Assembly (NCBI GenBank): GCA_944381295.1
Contig: CALWKP010000064.1
Location: 1-5,278 of the forward strand
DNA from: an uncultured Clostridia bacterium
GTDB lineage: Bacteria > Bacillota > Clostridia > Oscillospirales > Acutalibacteraceae
Direction of reading: 5' to 3'
DNA length: 5,278 nucleotides
Part shown: piece after piece, positions 1 through 5,278 of the stretch
Layout of the letters: the number at the start of each line of letters is the position of its first letter
How positions within the stretch are numbered: the first letter of the stretch is position 1
Program-made: the position numbers and the translations under genes
The notes under the pieces: generated by a model
What the model saw: only the letters and a program-made list of their open reading frames with translations
The model's database searches: none
Told to the model about the DNA's origin: nothing

Positions 1-687
1 GGTGTGCTCATGCCGGTAGAAGCTGCCGGGGCAGCGTTAAAGAGGAAAAACCCGCGCGGGGTGCTGCATGTGGACGCTGTGCAGGCGTTCGGAAAACTTC
101 CATTCCGGCCGGAAAAACTGCATGCACAGCTTGTGACGATCAGCGCACATAAAATTCATGGTCCTAAGGGGATCGGAGCATTATACCAGGCGCCGGCTCT
201 TCATATTCCGCCGCGGACGTTCGGGGGCGGCCAGGAAAAAGGGCTGCGTTCCGGGACCGAGAGTGTGCCGCTGATTGCGGGGTTTGGCGCTGCTGTGAAG
301 GAATTACCAGACCTTTCTAAAGAACTGGAACGAATGAAAGAGCTGAATGTTCGTTGTCGGGAATTGCTGCAAAAAATTCCAGGCGTTCTTTTCAATTCTC
401 CGCCGGACGCGCTGCCATATATTCTGAATCTGTCGGCGGGCACCGTGCGTGCGGAAACGATGCTGCATTTCCTGGCATCGCATCAGATTTTTGTGTCTTC
501 CGGTTCGGCTTGTTCCGGCGGAAAACCGAGCCATGTCCTGGCGGCGATGGGACTGCCCGCACAGCGGATCCAAAGCGCTTTGCGTCTGAGTTTTTCCCGT
601 GAGACAACGGAAGAACAGATCGAACAATTTGCCCGTGTGCTGGAAGAGGGCGTGCGTACCATTGCACGGCGTCCGGTACGCTCTTAA
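1..687 (+). CDS. Cysteine desulfurase, NifS/IscS type (3' part; N-terminus outside window)
   Basis: PLP-dependent enzyme that converts L-cysteine to L-alanine and holds the released sulfur as a protein persulfide for transfer to acceptors; cytoplasmic. The frame is open from base 1, so about 150 N-terminal residues of a usual 380-400 are missing and the first in-window GTG/ATG codons are not the start. Counting codons from base 1, I see the PLP-ring contacts D25 and Q28 in HVDAVQAFGK, the Schiff-base lysine K51 after H50 in SAHKIHGPKG, the GGGQEKGLRSGTE block (75-87), and the persulfide cysteine C171 in SSGSACSGG. The SGSAC loop is of the type I (NifS/IscS) form, unlike the SufS loop. The stop is followed after 15 bases by thiI. 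In Bacillus subtilis the desulfurase adjoining thiI is NifZ, which supplies ThiI, and the same role is inferred here. A general Fe-S cluster role (IscS) is the alternative. Family assignment is very secure; the partner is inferred from position. Confidence 0.95.
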   Translation, partial: GVLMPVEAAGAALKRKNPRGVLHVDAVQAFGKLPFRPEKLHAQLVTISAHKIHGPKGIGALYQAPALHIPPRTFGGGQEKGLRSGTESVPLIAGFGAAVKELPDLSKELERMKELNVRCRELLQKIPGVLFNSPPDALPYILNLSAGTVRAETMLHFLASHQIFVSSGSACSGGKPSHVLAAMGLPAQRIQSALRLSFSRETTEEQIEQFARVLEEGVRTIARRPVRS

Positions 688-692
688 ATAGT

Positions 693-697
693 GGAGG
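693..697 (+). promoter_or_regulatory. Ribosome binding site of thiI
   Basis: GGAGG lies 5 bases before the ATG at 703. A GTG at 691 is in frame but overlaps this site and has no site of its own, so the start is ATG 703. Confidence 0.85.
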
Positions 698-702
698 GAA
701 TT

Positions 703-1887
703 ATGAAAGAAATTATCCTGGTAAAACTGGGGGAAATGGTGCTCAAAGGGCTTAACCGGAAAACCTTTGAAGCGGTATTGATTAAAAATATCCGAAGAAG
801 ATTGTCGGGACTGGGCGGATTCGATGTGCGGACAGCGCAGTCCACAGTCTATATCATCCCGGAATCAGAGGATTCCGACCTGGAAGCCGCCGTGGATAAG
901 GTCAGCAAAATTTTTGGGATTATTTCCTTTTCACGTGCCTGTGAAGTGGAGAAATCGATGGACAGCATTTTGCAGACAGCGGGAGACTATCTGGCAGATA
1001 CGCTCCGGGAAGTCAAAACGTTCAAGGTGGAGAGTAAACGTTCTGATAAGACCTTTCCGTTCAATTCTCCGCAGATTTCGGCGGCTGTGGGGGAACGGTT
1101 ATTGCAGGAGTTTCCCCACCTGCATGTGGATGTCCATCATCCGGATATTACGGTTACTGTGGAAGTACGCGATTTTGGTGCCTATATCCGGGGCGGGGTA
1201 CTGCCTGGGGCTGGCGGGATTCCGGTAGGGACCGGAGGACGTGCGGCAATTTTAATTAGCGGTGGGATCGATAGCCCCGTGGCAGCCTGGTGTATGGCGA
1301 AACGCGGCGTGGAATTGACAGCGGTACATTTTGCGAGCCCGCCGTATACCAGTGAACGTGCGGAACAAAAAGTAAAAGATTTGTTGGCACAGGTAGGAGA
1401 ATATGCGGGCTGGATCAGGATGTATACGGTGCCGTTTGCCCATGTTCAGGAGGCCATTATGGAAAACTGTCCCGAAGACCTGTTTACGCTGATTATGCGG
1501 CGGTTTATGATGCGGGTTGCGGAACAGATCGCGCGGCGCGAAGAATGTGATGCGCTGATTACCGGGGAAAGTCTGGGGCAGGTGGCGAGCCAGACCATGA
1601 AGGCGATTGCGTGTACAGACGCGGTGGCAGAGATGCCGGTATTCCGGCCGCTGATCGGGATGGATAAAGCGGAGATCGTGGCGATTTCGCGGAAGATTGG
1701 GACCTTTGATATTTCGATTGAACCTTATGAGGATTGCTGTACCATCTTCACGCCGAAGCATCCTCGTACCAGACCGAGTCTGGCATTGGTGGAGTCGGCA
1801 GAACTGGAGCTGGATGTTGATGGACTGGTGAAGGAGTGTCTGGAACAGGCAAGATGGGTGCGGATTGGCGGAAATCGTCGGGCGTAA
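703..1887 (+). CDS. thiI: tRNA 4-thiouridine synthase ThiI (tRNA sulfurtransferase)
   Basis: Adenylates U8 of tRNA with ATP and replaces the oxygen with sulfur to give 4-thiouridine; in many bacteria it also helps supply sulfur for the thiamine thiazole. The protein has 394 residues from ATG 703. In order: an N-terminal ferredoxin-like region (about 1-60), a THUMP tRNA-binding domain (about 60-165) with the KRSDKTFPF block at 112-119, a GGIPVGTGGRA linker (171-181), then the PP-loop ATPase domain with SGGIDSP at 186-192 and GESLGQVASQT at 288-298. C345 and C346 in YEDCCTIF occupy, by motif context, the place of the catalytic Cys344 of E. coli ThiI. The E. coli protein is about 480 residues because of a C-terminal rhodanese domain. 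That domain is absent here, as in Bacillus, so sulfur must come directly from a desulfurase, and one is encoded 15 bases upstream. CinA follows after 12 bases. No internal promoter is seen, so thiI is probably co-transcribed with the desulfurase. Confidence 0.97.
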   Translation: MKEIILVKLGEMVLKGLNRKTFEAVLIKNIRRRLSGLGGFDVRTAQSTVYIIPESEDSDLEAAVDKVSKIFGIISFSRACEVEKSMDSILQTAGDYLADTLREVKTFKVESKRSDKTFPFNSPQISAAVGERLLQEFPHLHVDVHHPDITVTVEVRDFGAYIRGGVLPGAGGIPVGTGGRAAILISGGIDSPVAAWCMAKRGVELTAVHFASPPYTSERAEQKVKDLLAQVGEYAGWIRMYTVPFAHVQEAIMENCPEDLFTLIMRRFMMRVAEQIARREECDALITGESLGQVASQTMKAIACTDAVAEMPVFRPLIGMDKAEIVAISRKIGTFDISIEPYEDCCTIFTPKHPRTRPSLALVESAELELDVDGLVKECLEQARWVRIGGNRRA

Positions 1888-1892
1888 GGAGG
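1888..1892 (+). promoter_or_regulatory. Ribosome binding site of cinA
   Basis: GGAGG directly follows the thiI stop codon (TAA 1885-1887) and lies 7 bases before the ATG at 1900. This supports ATG 1900 and tight coupling to thiI. Confidence 0.85.
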
Positions 1893-1899
1893 CATTTGG

Positions 1900-3168
1900 A
1901 TGAATGCGGAAATTCTTTCCGTAGGGACGGAATTATTGTTAGGACATACGGTAAATACCGACGCGTCAGAGGTTGCGCGGGAACTTTCCACGATTGGCAT
2001 CAATTTGCTGTATGCAGGGACTGTGGGGGATAATCCGCAGCGGCTCCGCGAAGCGGTAGAGCAGGGGCTAAAGCGCAGCGGACTTGTGGTGACGACCGGA
2101 GGCCTTGGACCGACAGGAGACGACCTGACAAAAGAAACCGTTGCGGAGGCTGCGGGAAAGCGTCTGGTACTGCATGAAGAGAGTCTGCGGAGGATCGAGG
2201 AATATTTTAAAGACCGGCCATGGGGAGAGAGCCAAAAAAAGCAGGCGATGCTTCCGGAGGGCTGTACCGTCCTGCAAAATGACGTGGGAACTGCACCGGG
2301 CTGTGTGTTTGAAACAGCGGATGGAACGCTGGTAGCGATGCTTCCGGGGCCGCCGTCGGAGCTTGGTCCGATGCTGAAAAATTACCTGATCCCGTATTTG
2401 GCAGCCAGGGAACAGGCGGTGATCGTGTCGCGGAATATCCATGTGTTTGGCCTTGGTGAAGGGACAGCCGCAGAAATGATCAGCGACCTTACAGAAGGGG
2501 CGAATCCAACTGCGGCAACCTATGCAAAAGAAAATGAAATGTTTGTACGGGTAACAGCGCGCGCAAAAACTGCGGAGGAGGCCGAAGCGTTATGCGAGCC
2601 GGTCGTCCGGGAAATTTGCAAGCGATATGGCGATGTCGTATACAGCATTGATGTGGACGGCCTGGAAAATGTGGTGGTGAAAGAGCTAGCGCGGCAGAAG
2701 ATGACGCTGGCGACAGCAGAATCATGTACCGGCGGTCTGCTGGCAAAACGAATCACCGATGTCCCGGGCTCTTCGGAAGTATTCGAGATGGGAGCGGTGA
2801 CTTATTCCAACCGGATCAAGACGCAATTGCTCGGGGTACCGGAAGAGATGCTGCGGGAATATGGAGCGGTCAGTGAACAGGTAGCACGGGCAATGGCGGA
2901 AGGCGTACAAAAATGCGCCGGAAGTACACTCGGGATTGGAATCACCGGGATCGCAGGACCAGGCGGCGGAACGCCGGAAAAGCCGGTAGGGTTGGTATAC
3001 CTGGCTATGACGGATGGAAAACAGACCTGGGTGAGGAAACTACCGGGAGGTTCTCGGTCCCGTGGAAGAGCAAGCCTGCGGAATGCAGCAGCGTCTAACG
3101 CATTGGACATGGTGAGACGGTATCTGGCCGGGCTTACGCCGGTCGCTGAGATGGGAAAACGTCCGTAA
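1900..3168 (+). CDS. cinA: CinA family protein: ADP-ribose pyrophosphatase-type domain plus NMN deamidase (PncC)
   Basis: Full-length two-domain CinA of 422 residues, close to the usual 410-420. The N-terminal molybdopterin-binding-like domain (COG1058 type, about 1-170) shows ILSVGTELLLG at the start, TTGGLGPTGDD at 65-75 and LPGPPSEL at 148-155; this domain in studied homologues hydrolyses ADP-ribose. A middle KH-like stretch contains NPTAATYAKENEMFVRVTA. The C-terminal PncC domain (about 255-415) has AESCTGG at 273-279 with the presumed catalytic S275, TYSNRIK at 301-307 with Y302 and K307, and GITGIAGPGGG ending at 357. The PncC domain deamidates nicotinamide mononucleotide to nicotinate mononucleotide in the NAD cycle. 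The old name, competence/damage-inducible protein, comes from species where cinA is co-transcribed with recA; no recA is in this window. The last eight or so residues after YLAGL look like a non-conserved tail. No frameshift or missing motif seen. Confidence 0.96.
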   Translation: MNAEILSVGTELLLGHTVNTDASEVARELSTIGINLLYAGTVGDNPQRLREAVEQGLKRSGLVVTTGGLGPTGDDLTKETVAEAAGKRLVLHEESLRRIEEYFKDRPWGESQKKQAMLPEGCTVLQNDVGTAPGCVFETADGTLVAMLPGPPSELGPMLKNYLIPYLAAREQAVIVSRNIHVFGLGEGTAAEMISDLTEGANPTAATYAKENEMFVRVTARAKTAEEAEALCEPVVREICKRYGDVVYSIDVDGLENVVVKELARQKMTLATAESCTGGLLAKRITDVPGSSEVFEMGAVTYSNRIKTQLLGVPEEMLREYGAVSEQVARAMAEGVQKCAGSTLGIGITGIAGPGGGTPEKPVGLVYLAMTDGKQTWVRKLPGGSRSRGRASLRNAAASNALDMVRRYLAGLTPVAEMGKRP

Positions 3169-3173
3169 AGCAA

Positions 3174-3200
3174 ACAGACCGTCTGTGAGCAGACAGTCAG
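3174..3200 (+). promoter_or_regulatory. Inverted-repeat hairpin between cinA and the hydrolase gene
   Basis: GTCTG (3181-3185) pairs with CAGAC (3190-3194) around a TGAG loop. After one C/A mismatch the stem continues as GAC (3177-3179) with GTC (3196-3198). An alternative perfect palindrome, ACAGAC-C-GTCTGT, occupies 3174-3186. No T-run follows, so it is not a normal intrinsic terminator. It ends 3-5 bases before the hydrolase ribosome binding site, so it could modulate translation, bind a protein, or be an RNA-processing or stabilising stem. Function is not shown by the sequence. Confidence 0.4.
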
Positions 3201-3203
3201 GAT

Positions 3204-3211
3204 GGGAGGAG
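3204..3211 (+). promoter_or_regulatory. Ribosome binding site that points to a TTG start for the hydrolase
   Basis: GGGAGGAG is a near-perfect Shine-Dalgarno sequence. It starts inside the in-frame ATG at 3202, so it cannot serve that codon, but it is 8 bases before the in-frame TTG at 3220. The ATG at 3202 has only a weak AGG directly against it. Confidence 0.7.
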
Positions 3212-3219
3212 ATGATCGG

Positions 3220-5040
3220 TTGGATTTGATTTCACAGCTGAAAAATGCTGATTTTTTGATGAAAGCGCTGCGGGGGGATTTTCAGAAGATCACACCATAT
3301 CCTTTCCGCGCGGAAAAGAAAGAATATGTGCCTTCCCCCGACCGGCAGCCGTTGGAACGGTCTACGCCGGAACAGGAAGGAGTACGTCCGCAGCATTTGG
3401 AGAATTTTTTGCGGGAATTGGAGGACTGCAAGTCGATCCAGGTACATTCCATCATGGTGCTTCGGCACGGTAAGGTCATTGCAGAATCTTTTTGGAAGCC
3501 CTATTCTCCGGATTACCCGCAGATGGTATATTCGCTCTCCAAAAGCGTGACAGGGATGGCCGTTGGAATTGCTGTTTCAGAAGGTTTGCTGTCTTTGGAA
3601 GAAAAACTGGCGGATATCTTTCCGGAAAAGCTCACGCCGATCCGGAACCCGCGGATCAACGCCCTGACGATCCGGCATCTGTTATGCATGGGTTCTGGAA
3701 TCCGGTTTAATGAACTGGGGTCGGTGGAAGAACAGGATTGGGTAAAAGCTTATATGCAGTCCGATTTTTTGTTTGATCCGGGGACAAAGTTCGCGTACAA
3801 CAGCATGAACAGCTATCTGTTGAGTGCGGCAATTTGCAGGAAATCAGGCATGAGCTTGGTGGAATATCTGCGGCCGCGGTTGTTTGCCCCGCTTGGAATT
3901 GGAGAAATCTTTTGGGAAACCTGCCCGGCTGGAATCGAGAAGGGCGGATGGGGGTTATACCTGCGTCTGGAAGATATGGCGAAACTGGGGCAGCTCTATC
4001 TGCAAAAGGGGCGGTGGACCGCAGCGGATAAGACACGCCAGATTGTTCCGGAAACCTGGGTGGAAGAAAGTACGAAAATGCGATTTACCACCATGATGGG
4101 CGAACACAAGGCCGGATATGGATATCAGTTATGGGATTTCCCGGTGGAGGGTTCCTACCATTTCAACGGTGTTTTTGGACAGTATGTGGTAGTGATGCCA
4201 AAGCAAGATATAGTCATTGCCTTGACAAGTGGAAGCGAAAGCCTTTTTGTGGATGAGTCGGCGAAAATTATCGCCAAGTATTTTGGAAAAGAATCGGAAG
4301 ATGTCAGACAGAAATCATTTGTACAGCGGCCCAGAGAACAGTATTCGCTGAGAAAGTTTGCGTCGGAAAGGAACCTGTTCGGGGCAACGAAAATCCCTTC
4401 CGACAACACGGGATACCGGCATGTGTGGAAAGTATGGAAAGATTTTTTGGGACAGGGGAAACAGGCGGAATTGCCGCCGGAGTTACAGAAAATCAATCAC
4501 CAGACCTATATGCTGGAAAAGAGTTACGGATCACTGATGCCGTTTATCCTGCAAGCGGTACACAATAATTTTTGTGATGGGATCCGGGAGATCGGGTTTC
4601 GCTTGACGAAAAGTTTTTGTACTGTAAAAGTGAGGGAAGGAAACGACCTGAATTATATCAACGCGAGCATGGATGGGTTGCCCAGATACAGCAGGCTGCG
4701 GATCAATGGGGAAGAATATGAAGCTGGCAGCGTGGCAAAGTTATGTTACGATGAAGATGGCCGTCCGGTATTGAAGTTATATATTACGTTCCTGGAAACG
4801 CCGCATACCCGTGTGATTAAATTTGTGTTTTGCGGAGATCGGGTGATTTTACGATTCCGGGAATCTCCGTCACTGGAAGCGTCCGTAGAGCTTTTGTGCG
4901 AGCTTGTTGGAAACAGTGACAGTGCATTGGAGAAAACAGTAATGGATGCGATACGACAGAAGAAATTTGGCGATCGTTTTGCGCGGATTTTGAAGCCCCG
5001 AACCATTGGTAAAAAAGTGGAAACACAGGAACATTCCTGA
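3220..5040 (+). CDS. Serine hydrolase, class C beta-lactamase/PBP fold, with an unrecognised C-terminal domain
   Basis: Probable cytoplasmic serine hydrolase of 606 residues counted from TTG 3220; starting at ATG 3202 would add six residues. The N-terminal part (about 40-380) is the Beta-lactamase (PF00144-type) fold. It has the lead-in STPEQEGV, an IMVLRHGKVIAESFWKPY block, the S-x-x-K motif S105-L-S-K108 followed by SVTGMAVGIAVSEGLLSLEEKLADIFP, and the second motif Y193-N194-S195 in place of the usual Y-x-N. The last motif region is HFNGVFGQYVVVMP (H314-F315-N316-G317), without a canonical KTG. This pattern fits the esterase/peptidase-like members rather than true antibiotic beta-lactamases. 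No signal peptide or membrane segment is visible. Residues about 415-606 form an extra, beta-rich-looking domain (for example RYSRLRING, LKLYITFLETPHTRVIKFVF) that I cannot name. The gene lies 51 bases after cinA with a small hairpin between, and probably shares its transcript. The substrate is unknown; beta-lactam resistance should not be assumed. Confidence 0.88.
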   Translation: MDLISQLKNADFLMKALRGDFQKITPYPFRAEKKEYVPSPDRQPLERSTPEQEGVRPQHLENFLRELEDCKSIQVHSIMVLRHGKVIAESFWKPYSPDYPQMVYSLSKSVTGMAVGIAVSEGLLSLEEKLADIFPEKLTPIRNPRINALTIRHLLCMGSGIRFNELGSVEEQDWVKAYMQSDFLFDPGTKFAYNSMNSYLLSAAICRKSGMSLVEYLRPRLFAPLGIGEIFWETCPAGIEKGGWGLYLRLEDMAKLGQLYLQKGRWTAADKTRQIVPETWVEESTKMRFTTMMGEHKAGYGYQLWDFPVEGSYHFNGVFGQYVVVMPKQDIVIALTSGSESLFVDESAKIIAKYFGKESEDVRQKSFVQRPREQYSLRKFASERNLFGATKIPSDNTGYRHVWKVWKDFLGQGKQAELPPELQKINHQTYMLEKSYGSLMPFILQAVHNNFCDGIREIGFRLTKSFCTVKVREGNDLNYINASMDGLPRYSRLRINGEEYEAGSVAKLCYDEDGRPVLKLYITFLETPHTRVIKFVFCGDRVILRFRESPSLEASVELLCELVGNSDSALEKTVMDAIRQKKFGDRFARILKPRTIGKKVETQEHS

Positions 5041-5062
5041 CAAAGCCTGATAGAAAATAGAA

Positions 5063-5109
5063 AAAGCATCCCCTGGAAAGCAGTTAGCTGGCTTTCCAGG
5101 GGATGCTTT
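5063..5109 (-). terminator. Strong intrinsic terminator hairpin, better oriented for minus-strand transcription
   Basis: The 19-base arm AAAGCATCCCCTGGAAAGC (5063-5081) is a perfect reverse complement of 5091-5109, with a 9-base loop AGTTAGCTG. Read on the minus strand the stem runs straight into TTTTTCTATTTTCTAT, a canonical U-rich tail. Read on the plus strand the stem ends GCTTTGAGG, with only three T. It lies 22 bases after the hydrolase stop, so it may also end the + strand operon weakly (bidirectional). The base composition, however, says its main client comes from the right: either a convergent gene beyond 5278 or a transcript that includes the cloverleaf at 5128-5244. Confidence 0.75.
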
Positions 5110-5127
5110 GAGGTAAGGGGGAAAGAG

Positions 5128-5244
5128 ATGCGGAGGGCCCCAATGCCTGCCCCGGTATCGGGGCAGGCAAGCAGGTCTGGCATCGCCAGACCGTGCCGCG
5201 AGGGAAGCCTTATTAGGCTTCCCTCGCGTTGGGGCCCTCCGCAT
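5128..5244. repeat. 117-base perfect cloverleaf (four-way) inverted-repeat element
   Basis: The outer stem is ATGCGGAGGGCCCCAA (5128-5143), paired perfectly with 5229-5244. Inside it are three hairpins laid end to end. Arm A (5144-5169) has an 11-bp stem and GTAT loop. Arm B (5171-5196) has an 8-bp stem GGTCTGGC/GCCAGACC with loop ATC, extended by GCA/TGC across a one-base bulge at G5193. Arm C (5197-5228) is a 14-bp stem CGCGAGGGAAGCCT with a TATT loop. Of 117 bases 104 are paired; the only non-loop unpaired bases are A5170 and G5193. GC is about 68 percent by hand count, above the flanks. GAG occurs directly outside both ends (5125-5127 and 5245-5247), which could be a 3-base target duplication or chance. 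It is not a tRNA: the closing stem is 16 bp and there is no T-loop consensus. It could be a non-autonomous mobile or dispersed repeat, or a structured RNA. The fold is certain; identity is unknown. Confidence 0.8.
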
Positions 5245-5278
5245 GAGCTGCCCATACAGAGAAACCTGAAATCAGTTA

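Noticed and set aside
691..702. GTG 691 as the thiI start
   Set aside because: The GTG overlaps the Shine-Dalgarno sequence that serves ATG 703, and conserved ThiI sequence (KEIILVKLGE) begins right after that ATG.
1223..1237. Short inverted repeat CCGGT/ACCGG inside thiI
   Set aside because: It is a 5-bp stem inside a conserved coding block (PVGTGG); it is expected by chance and constrained by the protein.
5036..5065. Possible + strand promoter (CTGACA followed by an AT-rich stretch) after the hydrolase
   Set aside because: No TATAAT-like hexamer sits at 16-18 bases from CTGACA; the AT-rich stretch is better explained as the tail of the minus-strand terminator.
5128..5244. tRNA or tRNA-like gene suggested by the cloverleaf shape
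   Set aside because: The closing stem is 16 bp in place of 7, the arms are 11-14 bp, the loops are only 3-4 bases and there is no GTTCGA-type T loop or anticodon loop.
5128..5244. Integron attC site or CRISPR-type repeat
   Set aside because: There are no attC core sites (GTTRRRY) or extrahelical-base pattern, no integrase nearby, and no repeat-spacer periodicity.
4746..5255. Open frames on the minus strand (also 4870-5244) covering the cloverleaf and the end of the hydrolase gene
   Set aside because: They run through both hairpin structures and antisense to a clear gene, with no good ribosome binding site and low-complexity, Arg/Ser/Pro-rich translations. I have an unverified impression that such fragments recur as short hypothetical proteins in gut Clostridia genomes, which would fit a dispersed repeat better than a protein. 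A blastp search would test this.

Overview
The window looks like chromosomal DNA from a moderately GC-rich Firmicute, most likely a gut Clostridium-type organism (Lachnospiraceae or a relative). The reasons are strong GGAGG-type ribosome binding sites, ATG and TTG starts, a ThiI without a rhodanese domain next to its own cysteine desulfurase (the arrangement known from Bacillus subtilis), and a two-domain CinA. The family-level placement is inference; nothing in the window fixes the genus.

Positions 1-5040 carry four genes, all on the + strand and closely spaced. They are the 3' part of a NifS/IscS-type cysteine desulfurase (1-687, entering from outside the window), thiI (703-1887), cinA (1900-3168) and a 606-residue beta-lactamase-fold serine hydrolase (3220-5040, probably starting at TTG). 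Gaps are 15, 12 and 51 bases, and I see no convincing promoter inside, so the genes are probably co-transcribed from upstream. The first two form a sulfur relay: the desulfurase takes sulfur from cysteine as a persulfide and ThiI uses it for 4-thiouridine in tRNA (and possibly for thiamine thiazole). CinA belongs to NAD-cycle repair and salvage (NMN deamidase plus ADP-ribose pyrophosphatase-type domain). The hydrolase has no evident functional link to the others, and its C-terminal third is a domain I do not recognise. A small hairpin lies between cinA and the hydrolase, just ahead of the hydrolase ribosome binding site.

Positions 5041-5278 have no supported gene but are highly structured. 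A perfect 19-bp hairpin (5063-5109) lies 22 bases after the hydrolase stop. Its T-rich tail is on the minus-strand side, so it reads best as a terminator for transcription coming from the right. Next comes the most striking object in the window: a 117-base element (5128-5244) that folds completely into a four-way cloverleaf, with a 16-bp perfect closing stem and three hairpin arms, leaving only 13 bases unpaired. Its GC content is about 68 percent by hand count. It could be a non-autonomous mobile or repeat element, or a structured RNA read on the minus strand and ended by the adjacent terminator. I see nothing recognisable in the last 34 bases (5245-5278).
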